Positions 17,962-26,043 of a stretch of DNA of 37,298 nucleotides are shown here, piece by piece (the stretch's first letter is position 1; each line of letters starts with the position of its first letter). This DNA is from an uncultured Bacteroidota bacterium (lineage in GTDB: Bacteria; Bacteroidota; Bacteroidia; Chitinophagales; LD1): positions 1-37,298 of the forward strand of contig CAIXBT010000253.1 of assembly GCA_903917755.1 (NCBI GenBank). The letters are read 5' to 3'. A model generated the notes under the pieces. That model made no database searches and was not told the DNA's origin. It was given only the letters and a program-made list of their open reading frames with translations. The position numbers were made by a program, and so were the translations under genes.

Positions 17962-18843
17962 CTATCTCATGGATACATGGATCGTCCTCATTCCGGCCAA
18001 TATCAGCGGCTCCTCATAGTCGTAGAATGTGATATAGACAAAAGTCTTTAGCTCCCTGCCGTCGGCCCCTGTGTAGGTCAGATCATATTTGTCTTCTAAT
18101 GCCTGTTTGCCATAGAGTGCATGTTTTGACTCATATGGACAGCAGGTCCCTACCCGTTCATATTTCACAGGGCGGCCCTTGGCATCGCGCAGCAATTCGA
18201 GATAGGTACGTGCATTATTGGGTCCGCCTTCCGGGCCCATACCTACCTTGACCGGGTTCTCAGGCGTGAAGCCGTATTTGTCATTGTCTGAGGTCCTGCT
18301 GAGCCGAAGGATAGAATGGATGGAGGTGTCGGCGGTAGGCCTCTGAATACAGCGCTCCATTTTAGGTTGGGCGTTTTTGTAGCCGAGCTTGAGCGCCTTC
18401 TCAAAATCCAGACATGCGGGAACACGTCTGCCCAATAGATTTTCAAGCAAGGCGCGATCGTAATATGCTTCGCCAAAAATACTATCCAATCTGATGGCGA
18501 AATTGATATCAGCCATCGCTCCGTCATAATCCGTTAGATGTTTTTTTGCATTGCCCCTGTTGAGGTATGCCTTTTTATAGCCCGGCGAGAGGATGATCGT
18601 TCTGTCAAAATCCGTCAAAGCATCTTCATAGAGATTCAGCATGACCTTAGTGATACCGCGATTATACCAGGCTACATACTCATCAGATCTGATCTCGATA
18701 GACTTGTCAAAGTATTTGATCGCCTCTTCTGCCTTACCCTGCTGAGCCAGTTCTAGGCCTTTGTCATAATATGTTTTTGCATCCTGCGAATAGGATGAGC
18801 TCAGCCATACTGAAAAAATGAAAGTGAAAATTGTTTTAGTCAT
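17962..18843 (-). CDS. Secreted TPR protein with conserved Bacteroidota C-terminal domain
   Basis: This 293-residue protein has a signal peptide (MTKTIFTFIFSVWLSSSYSQ) and about four tetratricopeptide repeats (residues 22-165; for example AKTYYDKGLELAQQGKAEEAIKYFDKSI, shown here as a reading of the repeat). Its compact C-terminal domain (about 187-293) begins YGFTPENPVKVG and contains ARTYLELLRDAKGRPVKYER, a vicinal cysteine pair C234-C235 (GTCCPY) and a tyrosine-rich end (FYDYEEPL). I recall this C-terminal module from stand-alone Bacteroidota proteins that databases sometimes misname as 2-dehydro-3-deoxyphosphooctonate aldolase; its true function is unknown. The gene starts 33 bases after purD on the same strand. 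A role in purine metabolism is unlikely for an exported protein. Confidence 0.8.
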   Translation of the reverse strand: MTKTIFTFIFSVWLSSSYSQDAKTYYDKGLELAQQGKAEEAIKYFDKSIEIRSDEYVAWYNRGITKVMLNLYEDALTDFDRTIILSPGYKKAYLNRGNAKKHLTDYDGAMADINFAIRLDSIFGEAYYDRALLENLLGRRVPACLDFEKALKLGYKNAQPKMERCIQRPTADTSIHSILRLSRTSDNDKYGFTPENPVKVGMGPEGGPNNARTYLELLRDAKGRPVKYERVGTCCPYESKHALYGKQALEDKYDLTYTGADGRELKTFVYITFYDYEEPLILAGMRTIHVSMR

Positions 18844-18876
18844 AGCAGCGTACTATACGACAAAGGACGTTTATTA

Positions 18877-20154
18877 TTACTTAAACTCGTAGCCGATGTC
18901 CTTTCTATAGTATTTTTTATCAAATTGGATCTGCTCTATGACCTGGTTTGATTTGGATACTGCCTCTGTAATATCTTTGCCGAAAGAGGTCACAGCCAGT
19001 ACACGACCACCATTGGTCACGATATCATGTCCTGAATTTTTGGTGCCCGAGTGGAAGACGATGGTCTCATCGGTCGGAGCAGGCAGGCCTTTGATAGCCT
19101 TATATTTTTCATACTCATTCGGATAGCCACCCGATGCTACCACCACCGTACAGGCGGCACGGGGATTGAATTTGATCTGCTCTACTGCCAGAGTGCCACT
19201 GCCCAATGCTGCAAAGTGCTGCACGATGTCTGAATCCAGACGCGGCATCACCACTTCCGTTTCGGGATCTCCCATACGGCAGTTATATTCTATCACAAAT
19301 GGTTCTCCGTTCACACGTATCAGTCCGAAAAAAACAAAACCTTTATACACCAAACCGTCTTTGGCAAAACCATCGATAGTGGGTTTGATGATACGCTCCT
19401 CTACTTTTTGTTTCAGCACATCATCATAGAAAGGCACCGGAGATACGGCGCCCATCCCACCTGTATTGAGACCTTTGTCTCCTTCGCCGATACGTTTATA
19501 GTCTTTGGCCTCCGGCAATATTTTATAACTCACCCCATCCGTGAGCGCAAAAACCGAAAATTCTATCCCTGGGAGAAATTGCTCAATCACCACACGGCTC
19601 GATGCCTTGCCGAATTTAGCATTGGCGATCATTTCACGGAGTTCTTTTTTAGCTTCTTCTTTTGAGTCGAGTATCAGCACCCCTTTGCCGGCTGCGAGCC
19701 CGTCGGCCTTGAGCACAATAGGTGCCTCCTGTGTGTCTATATATGCGAGGCCCTCGGCGAGATTGTCAGCATCAAACTCCCTGTATGCCGCCGTAGGGAT
19801 GTTGTGCCGCATCATAAATTTCTTCGCATAGGCTTTGCTGCCTTCGAGTTGTGCTGCTTCTTTGGAGGGGCCTATGACATTGACTTTTTTGAGGTTTTCT
19901 TTTGATTGGAAATAATCATAGATACCTGCCACCAGCGGATCTTCGGGGCCTACTACGACCATCTCGATATTTCGTTCGGTCACGAGCTGCTCAATATTGG
20001 GAAAGTCGCCCACTCCGATAGGGACATTGTCGCCGCAGAGTGCCGTACCTGCATTGCCGGGTGCGATGAAGAGCTGTTTGCAAAGGGGGCTTTGGGAGAT
20101 CTTCAATGCCAGAGCATGTTCTCTGCCACCGGAACCCAATAAGAGGATATTCAT
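18877..20154 (-). CDS. purD: Phosphoribosylamine-glycine ligase (GAR synthetase)
   Basis: This 425-residue cytosolic ATP-grasp enzyme catalyses the second step of de novo purine synthesis (PRA + glycine + ATP to GAR). Landmarks include GSGGREHA at residues 7-14, the ATP-grasp loop KADGLAAGKGV at 149-159, LNTGGMGAVSPVPF, and the metal-binding IEYNCRMGDPETE. Length is normal for single-domain bacterial PurD. An ATG at 20160 would add only two residues (MS); the ATG at 20154 (MNILLLG) matches the family. No other pur gene is in the window, so it is separated from the rest of the pathway. It is followed closely by the TPR gene and may share its transcript. Confidence 0.96.
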   Translation of the reverse strand: MNILLLGSGGREHALALKISQSPLCKQLFIAPGNAGTALCGDNVPIGVGDFPNIEQLVTERNIEMVVVGPEDPLVAGIYDYFQSKENLKKVNVIGPSKEAAQLEGSKAYAKKFMMRHNIPTAAYREFDADNLAEGLAYIDTQEAPIVLKADGLAAGKGVLILDSKEEAKKELREMIANAKFGKASSRVVIEQFLPGIEFSVFALTDGVSYKILPEAKDYKRIGEGDKGLNTGGMGAVSPVPFYDDVLKQKVEERIIKPTIDGFAKDGLVYKGFVFFGLIRVNGEPFVIEYNCRMGDPETEVVMPRLDSDIVQHFAALGSGTLAVEQIKFNPRAACTVVVASGGYPNEYEKYKAIKGLPAPTDETIVFHSGTKNSGHDIVTNGGRVLAVTSFGKDITEAVSKSNQVIEQIQFDKKYYRKDIGYEFK

Positions 20155-20236
20155 ACTCATATTCGAAGAATTTTCAGGCAGCGAAGTAAGCCCTAAAATC
20201 TGAATTATAAAAAAGGAATGGACATAAGATAGATTA

Positions 20237-21130
20237 TCAGTCCCCTATCTGCTGCACCAGAAATGCCGCCAATTTCCGATTGGCGACCCTGGCTGTCCTG
20301 AGTACCTGATAGAATGCCTGAAAAACATGGAAGTATCTTTCATAAATATCGATGCTCACATTGACACCAGCCTCTTTGGCTTTTTGCGCAAAGCGCACCG
20401 AATCATCCAATAGTATTTCGGCAGAGCCGACCTGAATATAAATAGGCGGCAGACCATTCAGATCTGCAAACAATGGTGATGCGTATGGATTCTTAGGGTC
20501 TGTCTCTCCCAGATAGTTGGCCGCCCAGACAGGCAGGGCTTCCCTAATCAGCATTGGTTCAGCTTGCTCTTTGGTGCTTTGCGACTCGCCGCTTTGCGTC
20601 AGATCCAGCCAGGGCGACATACAGATAGCGCATTTAGGCAAAGGGATATTCTGATCTCTGAGATTGAGCAGCGTAGCCACGGTGAGTCCGCCACCCGCAG
20701 AGTCACCCCCGAAAGCGATCCGCTCAGGCAGGTAGTTGTTTTTCAAAAGCCATTCATAGGCTAGTACTGCATCATCTATCGGTGCAGGAAATTTATTTTC
20801 CGGTGCCAGACGATAATCTATCATCAATGCTTTGATACCACTGTACATTACCAGCTGGGAGATATGCGCACGATGCGTATTGATGGAACCGGCCGCATAT
20901 CCGCCGCCGTGAAAGTATAGCAGCACTCTGTTTGTGTCAGGTTTATCAATAGACATGATCCATTCCGCTTTCATATGGTCGATCATGAAAGGCTCATAGC
21001 GACAGGCTTTGTTATGTGTGCCATATTTACTCGCTATCTTCTCAAATCCATATCGTACACGCGTTATATCACGCCAGTCAGACTTATTTTTGAATTTGCG
21101 AATGGAATATTTTAGTATGGAGAGTAGCAT
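20237..21130 (-). CDS. HSL-family alpha/beta hydrolase (esterase), copy 2
   Basis: This 297-residue cytoplasmic carboxylesterase of the hormone-sensitive-lipase family (bacterial family IV) has the oxyanion motif HGGGYAAGS at 74-82, nucleophile S144 in GDSAGGG, and catalytic histidine H268 (RYFHVFQ). The usual acidic residue of the DPL motif is replaced by a glutamate, E238, in GSAEILLDDS. It follows its paralogue by only 9 bases on the same strand and shares its layout throughout (for example INTHRAH against IRTHRAL, LAPENKFP against LAPEHKFP), so the pair arose by tandem duplication. Substrates are probably short-chain esters, but nothing in the context identifies them. Confidence 0.9.
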   Translation of the reverse strand: MLLSILKYSIRKFKNKSDWRDITRVRYGFEKIASKYGTHNKACRYEPFMIDHMKAEWIMSIDKPDTNRVLLYFHGGGYAAGSINTHRAHISQLVMYSGIKALMIDYRLAPENKFPAPIDDAVLAYEWLLKNNYLPERIAFGGDSAGGGLTVATLLNLRDQNIPLPKCAICMSPWLDLTQSGESQSTKEQAEPMLIREALPVWAANYLGETDPKNPYASPLFADLNGLPPIYIQVGSAEILLDDSVRFAQKAKEAGVNVSIDIYERYFHVFQAFYQVLRTARVANRKLAAFLVQQIGD

Positions 21131-21139
21131 GTTAGATGG

Positions 21140-22051
21140 TTATGGTTTTAGGAGCAGATTCTTTCTGAGAAAGGCACCTAGTTTTTCTATAGCAGCTATT
21201 CCTTCGGGTATCACCATCCAGAAGCCCTGCCAGGCATGAAACATATCAGGCCAGACCTCCATTGTCACATCCACTCCTGCATTTTTTGCTTTGTCAGCAT
21301 ACCGTGTCGAGTCCGAGAGCAGTATCTCACACTCGCCTACCTGAATATAGACCGGACACAACCCCGACAGATCACCAAACAAGGGCGAGGCGTATGGATT
21401 GGTGAGGTTGGCTTCTTCCGCATAGTTTCTGGCCCAGAGTGGTATGCCCTTGTGCGGCACCATAGGGTCCTTGTGCTTATTGTTTATGATAGACCTGCCG
21501 GATGCCGTGAGGTCAAACCATGGCGACATAAAAATAGCGCAAGCCGGCAAGGGGATATTGTGGTCTTTCAGATAATGCAAGGTGCCGCCGCTCAGACCAC
21601 CACCGGCCGACTCACCTCCTATGGCAATATTCTCCGGCTTATAGCCCTGCTCCAGCAGAAATTTATAGGCGGTGACCGCCTGCTCTATCTGTGTGGGAAA
21701 TTTATGTTCCGGGGCGAGTTTATACTCTATCGATAGTGCCTTGACACGACCATGGATAGCGATCTGCGATGCCAATGCCCGGTGTGTCCTGATAGACCCT
21801 GTAGCGTATCCCCCGCCATGCAGAAAGAGCAACACCTTGTCTGATTTAGATCTTTTGGGGGTGATCCATTCTGCGGGTATATCCTCGCCTATGATGATGT
21901 TTTGATAGCTGCATTCTGACAACTTGCCCGGAATGACATCTGCCAGTCTCTCAAAAGCCGCCCGAGCCAGTTGCGGATTGGAATATGCCAGCTGCCCTAC
22001 ATTCTTGTAGAGTCGCAAAAGATTATGAAATGCAAGTGTTCTGAAATTCAT
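21140..22051 (-). CDS. HSL-family alpha/beta hydrolase (esterase), copy 1
   Basis: This 303-residue paralogue of the next gene has the oxyanion motif HGGGYATGS (78-86), nucleophile S148 within GGESAGGG (Glu in place of the Asp of GDSAG), acid E242 in GECEILLSDS, and histidine H272 (DMFHAWQ). No signal peptide is seen. It is the upstream gene of the tandem pair and begins 72 bases after the flavin reductase gene's stop codon. The residue differences around the nucleophile compared with copy 2 suggest divergence in substrate preference after duplication; that is inference. Confidence 0.9.
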   Translation of the reverse strand: MNFRTLAFHNLLRLYKNVGQLAYSNPQLARAAFERLADVIPGKLSECSYQNIIIGEDIPAEWITPKRSKSDKVLLFLHGGGYATGSIRTHRALASQIAIHGRVKALSIEYKLAPEHKFPTQIEQAVTAYKFLLEQGYKPENIAIGGESAGGGLSGGTLHYLKDHNIPLPACAIFMSPWFDLTASGRSIINNKHKDPMVPHKGIPLWARNYAEEANLTNPYASPLFGDLSGLCPVYIQVGECEILLSDSTRYADKAKNAGVDVTMEVWPDMFHAWQGFWMVIPEGIAAIEKLGAFLRKNLLLKP

Positions 22052-22123
22052 TAGTGTTTTGAAATGCCATGCGGCACCAATAAAGTTAGAATTAAAATCA
22101 AAAAAATCAAGTGCCAGATCTCT

Positions 22124-23044
22124 TTAACTCGTCAGAGATTCTCTGGTATACTCCACTATCATCAGGATCTTCCAGGCCAGCCATAAGTTTGACTGCTCTA
22201 TTTCCTGTTTGGCGAGCAGATGCATCTCTTTTTCGAAACTAATGAAATCATGTCCGTGATTTCGCACTACGACCTGTATCTCTTCAACGTCACGCGTGTC
22301 AAATAGTTCCTTTTCGGTAGGTATTTTATCACAAGCTGCCAGTTGTGCGAGGTCATTGCCCGAGAGATATTTTGAATATCTGACCCCCTCAGGCAAATGG
22401 TCGAAGCCCATGCCCAGTTCATTCCCCATTTTAAACGAAGGTACGCTGAAAATATTTTCCGGGCCTACACGACACCAGTTTTGTTTGCCCATGCGGGCGA
22501 TATAGTTCATCTTGAATGGGTCAATGCTGCCCTCACTATCAAGAACGCTGTCGTTAATGTGCAGCATCACAACTTCACAAATGATCAGGTTTCCAGCACC
22601 GCCTGCTTCGCCCGTTTCTATCACCTGATTTACCTTGCACTCAAAACTTACATAGCATTCTCCTACTCTCGGTGGCTTGACTTTCGCAGATGGCACGGCC
22701 GTCAATCCAGATTTCTCAAATTCATTCATGCCCTTAGGATACATGCCTGCAGCGAGGTTCATCTGATAGAGCATGTCATAGTGTGCAATGTTGACCACGC
22801 ATTCAGGTACTACTTTTACATTGTCATGTGTGTTCTTGGTGGCGCCTGTCCTGCCTGAACGGGCAGGTGAGAATATCATGATGGGAGGATTAGAACCAAA
22901 CACATTAAAGAAACTAAACGGCGAAAGATTCACATTGCCATCGCGGTCTACTGTAGATACAAAAGCTATGGGGCGTGGCGCTACTGCACTGAGCAAATGA
23001 TCGTGCAGTTTCGGCATAGGGAGTTCTTTGGGGTCGATTTGCAT
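22124..23044 (-). CDS. Flavin reductase-like FMN-binding split-barrel protein
   Basis: This 306-residue soluble protein has an N-terminal flavin-reductase-like domain (about residues 15-190). The pattern PRPIAFVSTVDRDGNVNLSPFSFF is typical of the FMN-binding split barrel, followed by PPIMIFSPAR and the KNTHDNVKVVPECVVNIA segment. The C-terminal 100 residues are a family-specific extension. It may reduce FMN for a partner monooxygenase or act on another substrate. It lies directly downstream of fumarylacetoacetase on the same strand (197-base gap). From general knowledge this pairing recurs in Bacteroidota tyrosine-degradation clusters, which hints at a role in aromatic amino-acid breakdown, but the reaction is not established. 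Confidence 0.87.
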   Translation of the reverse strand: MQIDPKELPMPKLHDHLLSAVAPRPIAFVSTVDRDGNVNLSPFSFFNVFGSNPPIMIFSPARSGRTGATKNTHDNVKVVPECVVNIAHYDMLYQMNLAAGMYPKGMNEFEKSGLTAVPSAKVKPPRVGECYVSFECKVNQVIETGEAGGAGNLIICEVVMLHINDSVLDSEGSIDPFKMNYIARMGKQNWCRVGPENIFSVPSFKMGNELGMGFDHLPEGVRYSKYLSGNDLAQLAACDKIPTEKELFDTRDVEEIQVVVRNHGHDFISFEKEMHLLAKQEIEQSNLWLAWKILMIVEYTRESLTS

Positions 23045-23208
23045 TTATTATTTGAAAATTAAAATTTAAAAATGAAAACCCAATACAAGGCACACTGATG
23101 AAACGGATTTTTAAAATATTTGATCACTTTCAATTTTTGTTTCGATCCAACTTTTTTATTTAATAAAACAGCGATTTGATTTGCTTGTATCATTTATTCA
23201 AAATTAAA

Positions 23209-23239
23209 GATCAGCGTTTATCTATGAAATCTGCGGGAA
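23209..23239. other. Non-coding motif resembling a dispersed Bacteroidota intergenic repeat
   Basis: A stretch starting GATCAGCGTTTATCTATGAA and ending CTGCGGGAA lies just before the fahA stop codon in an otherwise A/T-rich 197-base gap. It resembles the 'ATCAGCG...ATCTGCGGGAA' strings I recall from intergenic spacers of several Bacteroidota genomes. Only one copy is seen here, so repeat status is unproven. Confidence 0.25.
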
Positions 23240-23241
23240 CA

Positions 23242-24513
23242 TTATTTACTCGGCAATATCATTCCGCTGCATTCGCCAAAGCCTATCCGCACACCATCTT
23301 TTTCAGCATAGCCTTTTATCAGGACCGTATCATTGTCATTGATAAATTTGCGTTCGGTACCATCAGGCATCTGGACAGGGTTCTTGCCGCCCCAAGTGAT
23401 CTCGAGCATCGAGCCGTATGAGTCAGGCGTAGGTCCTGAGATCGTACCACTGGCATACATATCTCCCACTGAGATATTGCATCCATTCACCGTGTGGTGT
23501 GCTAGCTGCTGGCACATATTCCAGTACATGTATTTGAAGTTGGAATGACTGACTAGTTTCTCTGCACCTGATTCAGTACGAATAGTGACCTCAAGTGCAA
23601 TATCCAGATTTTTCTTGCCGCTGTATTTCAGATATGGCAATACTTCTGGTTCCTGAGCAGGACCTTCAACTCGAAACGGCTCCAATGCTTCAAGTGTCAC
23701 TACCCATGGTGAGATCGTAGAACCAAAATTCTTCGCCAGAAAAGGTCCCAATGGCACGTACTCCCAACGCTGCAGATCGCGTGCACTCCAGTCATTGAAG
23801 AGCACCAAACCGAAAATAAAATCTTCTGCTTGCGCAGTGGTGATGCTATCGCCAAGTGATGTCGCTTTGCCGGTGATGAAAGCTATCTCCAGTTCAAAGT
23901 CGAGTGATTTAGACGGACCAAATGAAGGCATCGCCTCTGCATCTGTTTTGGTCTGACCTTTCGGCCTATGTATCGGAGTGCCCGATACGACTATCGATGA
24001 CGCACGTCCATGATAGCCTACCGGCAGATGAAGCCAGTTAGGCAGCAGTGCATTAGCCGGATCGCGAAACATCATGCCGACATTGGTCGCATGCTCACGG
24101 CTTGAGTAGAAATCTGTGTAGTTGGGTACAGATACCGGCATGAGCATCCTCGCATCAGACTGCTTGATCAAAGCTTTATTTCTTAGCACATCATTTGCCT
24201 GAAGTTCCTGATTGTCCGCATTAAGTAATTCTGATGATCTTTCACGCACTGCATTAGTGGTGTGCTTGCCCAAGGCAATAAATGAATTGAGGATGTTTTT
24301 TGACAAAACACTTTTATCAAAAGAAATACTGTTGAGCAATCCCGCTTCGGCTATGGCTTGCAGGTCCAGTATCTGCTCGCCGATCGCTACTCCTACTCTC
24401 GGGCTGAGATCCTTGGTTTGAAAGATCCCGAAGGGCAAATTCTGTATCGGGAAATCACTGCCGGCAGGTACGGTTACCCAGCTCCACAGTGATGGGTCAT
24501 TCGCTTTTGACAT
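23242..24513 (-). CDS. fahA: Fumarylacetoacetase
   Basis: This 423-residue cytosolic enzyme hydrolyses fumarylacetoacetate to fumarate and acetoacetate, the last step of tyrosine and homogentisate degradation. Metal ligands can be placed by comparison with the mammalian enzyme: D134 (TDFYSS), E207 and E209 (LDFELEIAF), and D241 (NDWSARD). The catalytic histidine is H141 in SREHATNVG, and the downstream GYHGRASSIVVSGTP loop is intact. Length and N-terminal domain are normal. A near-consensus promoter box (TATATTCG read on the minus strand, 24535-24528) lies 14 bases before the ATG. Other tyrosine-pathway genes (hmgA, hppD) are absent from the window. The flavin reductase-like gene follows on the same strand. 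Confidence 0.96.
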   Translation of the reverse strand: MSKANDPSLWSWVTVPAGSDFPIQNLPFGIFQTKDLSPRVGVAIGEQILDLQAIAEAGLLNSISFDKSVLSKNILNSFIALGKHTTNAVRERSSELLNADNQELQANDVLRNKALIKQSDARMLMPVSVPNYTDFYSSREHATNVGMMFRDPANALLPNWLHLPVGYHGRASSIVVSGTPIHRPKGQTKTDAEAMPSFGPSKSLDFELEIAFITGKATSLGDSITTAQAEDFIFGLVLFNDWSARDLQRWEYVPLGPFLAKNFGSTISPWVVTLEALEPFRVEGPAQEPEVLPYLKYSGKKNLDIALEVTIRTESGAEKLVSHSNFKYMYWNMCQQLAHHTVNGCNISVGDMYASGTISGPTPDSYGSMLEITWGGKNPVQMPDGTERKFINDNDTVLIKGYAEKDGVRIGFGECSGMILPSK

Positions 24514-24542
24514 ACACTTGTTTTGTGCGAATATAGAGAAAT

Positions 24543-24621
24543 AGATGTGAGATGCCAGATGTGAGACTTGAGATAATGCATTGTCATTTTGTCCATTGCT
24601 TTTGCCTCAAGTCTCACATCT
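24543..24621. repeat. Inverted repeat with 16-bp perfect arms and an internal direct repeat
   Basis: AGATGTGAGACTTGAG (24557-24572) is repeated as its exact reverse complement at 24606-24621, around a 33-base loop. The first 10 bases (AGATGTGAGA) also occur directly at 24543-24552. It sits between the sugar transferase stop codon and the fahA start, both on the minus strand. It may act as a transcript-ending or mRNA-stabilising hairpin, or it may be a remnant of a small dispersed element. There is no strong T-run, so a classic intrinsic terminator is doubtful. Confidence 0.65.
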
Positions 24622-24630
24622 CTAGTCTAT

Positions 24631-26043
24631 TTATTTGCCACGACCATAGATCACCGTCATCACTGTATATACTATGATCTTAAAGTCCATTACGATGCTC
24701 ATATTCTCTATGTAGATGATGTCGTATTTGAGGCGTTTTACCATTTCATCTACGGTAGAGGCGTAACCGTATTTGACCATCCCAAGTGAAGTGATACCCG
24801 GTTTAACCTTAAAAATATGTTTATAGTATGGCGCTTTCTGCACTATCTGGTCCGCAAAGAATCTCCGCTCTGCTCTCGGGCCTACTATACTCATTTCTCC
24901 CATGATCACATTGATGAACTGCGGCAACTCATCGATACGATATTTGCGGATCCATTTGCCGATAGGGGTGATACGCGGGTCACCATCTGTAGCGAGTCTG
25001 GGGCCATGCTGCTCCGCGTCAGTATACATGGACCTGAATTTCAAAATGTGAAATGGTATGCCATAGTGGCCGAGACGCTCCTGAGTATAGAATATCGGTC
25101 CTTTAGAACTGAGTTTTATCTTCACTGCCACATAGACCAGCAAGGGGCTTGTGACTATCAGTGCCAGGACAGATGAGACCACATCAAACCACCTCTTAGT
25201 GATCAGCTGCCATTCGGTGAGTAGTGATGGCGGTATCTCTATGAATGCCTCACCCACTATTGAGTTCATCTTTGTGGTACCGGAGAGGATATCATACATA
25301 TCGGGAATGATACGGATATAAACATTCTTATCGGCCAGCTGATTGATTATGTCATTGAGCTGGTGGTGCTCGTTTGATTCGATGGCAATGATCGTTTCTT
25401 CAATGCCATATTTATGTACCACCTGCTCCAGATCACCCAGTTTGCCTAGTTCTTTCAGTTCGGTGGTCAGTTTGTTTTGAGTATCGCCATTGAGCTTGAT
25501 ATAACCCAAAAATTTATATCCGAACTCATTATTCAAAGCTGAAAATTCCTCATAGATCTCATTGGCATTTTGATTGCTGCCGATGAGCAGGGTATTGAAG
25601 CCCGCTTTCTTTTTGCGAAGGTAGACCTTGGTCTGATTGAGCAGCAATATCCTGCCAGAAAAAGTAAAACAAAACTCACATGCATACAGCACAAAAAACG
25701 TGAGATAATAATCCGAATACCTTCTCACACGGTCGTCGAGCAGCAGCAAAAAGAAGATGATCAAAGTACCTATCAGCAAAACAAAAACCGTTTTGACCAG
25801 CTCCTGAAGGCGCGATTTGCGATAGAGGTCCACATATGTACCGCTGATATAATGCAGCAGCAGCCATATTTGCGGTACGACGATCAACCCGACAAAAAAC
25901 TGGCTATCCTGAAAGGGCAGTGTTGGATAGAGGGTCTGGCCTTCTATCACTACTTTCCTAAACATATAGAGGCAATACCAGGCCAGCAATGAGCTGAAAT
26001 AATCGCTAAGAATATATAGCCATATGAGCGGTTTCCTTCCCAT
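24631..26043 (-). CDS. Polyprenyl-phosphate sugar-1-phosphate transferase (WcaJ/WbaP type)
   Basis: This 470-residue polytopic inner-membrane enzyme starts exopolysaccharide or O-unit synthesis by moving a sugar-1-phosphate from a nucleotide sugar to a polyprenyl phosphate. Four N-terminal membrane helices lie between about residues 8 and 130, followed by a CoA-binding-3/Rossmann-like cytosolic domain (about 145-250). The bacterial sugar transferase domain starts with a re-entrant helix (about 285-310) and carries KFRSM (335-339), the catalytic Asp-Glu pair D371-E372 in RIDELPQF, and GEMSIVGPR (382-390). Its start codon overlaps the stop of the upstream lipoprotein gene by one base (TAATG), so the two are probably translated together. 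Which sugar is used cannot be told. No glycosyltransferase cluster is next to it. Confidence 0.94.
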   Translation of the reverse strand: MGRKPLIWLYILSDYFSSLLAWYCLYMFRKVVIEGQTLYPTLPFQDSQFFVGLIVVPQIWLLLHYISGTYVDLYRKSRLQELVKTVFVLLIGTLIIFFLLLLDDRVRRYSDYYLTFFVLYACEFCFTFSGRILLLNQTKVYLRKKKAGFNTLLIGSNQNANEIYEEFSALNNEFGYKFLGYIKLNGDTQNKLTTELKELGKLGDLEQVVHKYGIEETIIAIESNEHHQLNDIINQLADKNVYIRIIPDMYDILSGTTKMNSIVGEAFIEIPPSLLTEWQLITKRWFDVVSSVLALIVTSPLLVYVAVKIKLSSKGPIFYTQERLGHYGIPFHILKFRSMYTDAEQHGPRLATDGDPRITPIGKWIRKYRIDELPQFINVIMGEMSIVGPRAERRFFADQIVQKAPYYKHIFKVKPGITSLGMVKYGYASTVDEMVKRLKYDIIYIENMSIVMDFKIIVYTVMTVIYGRGK

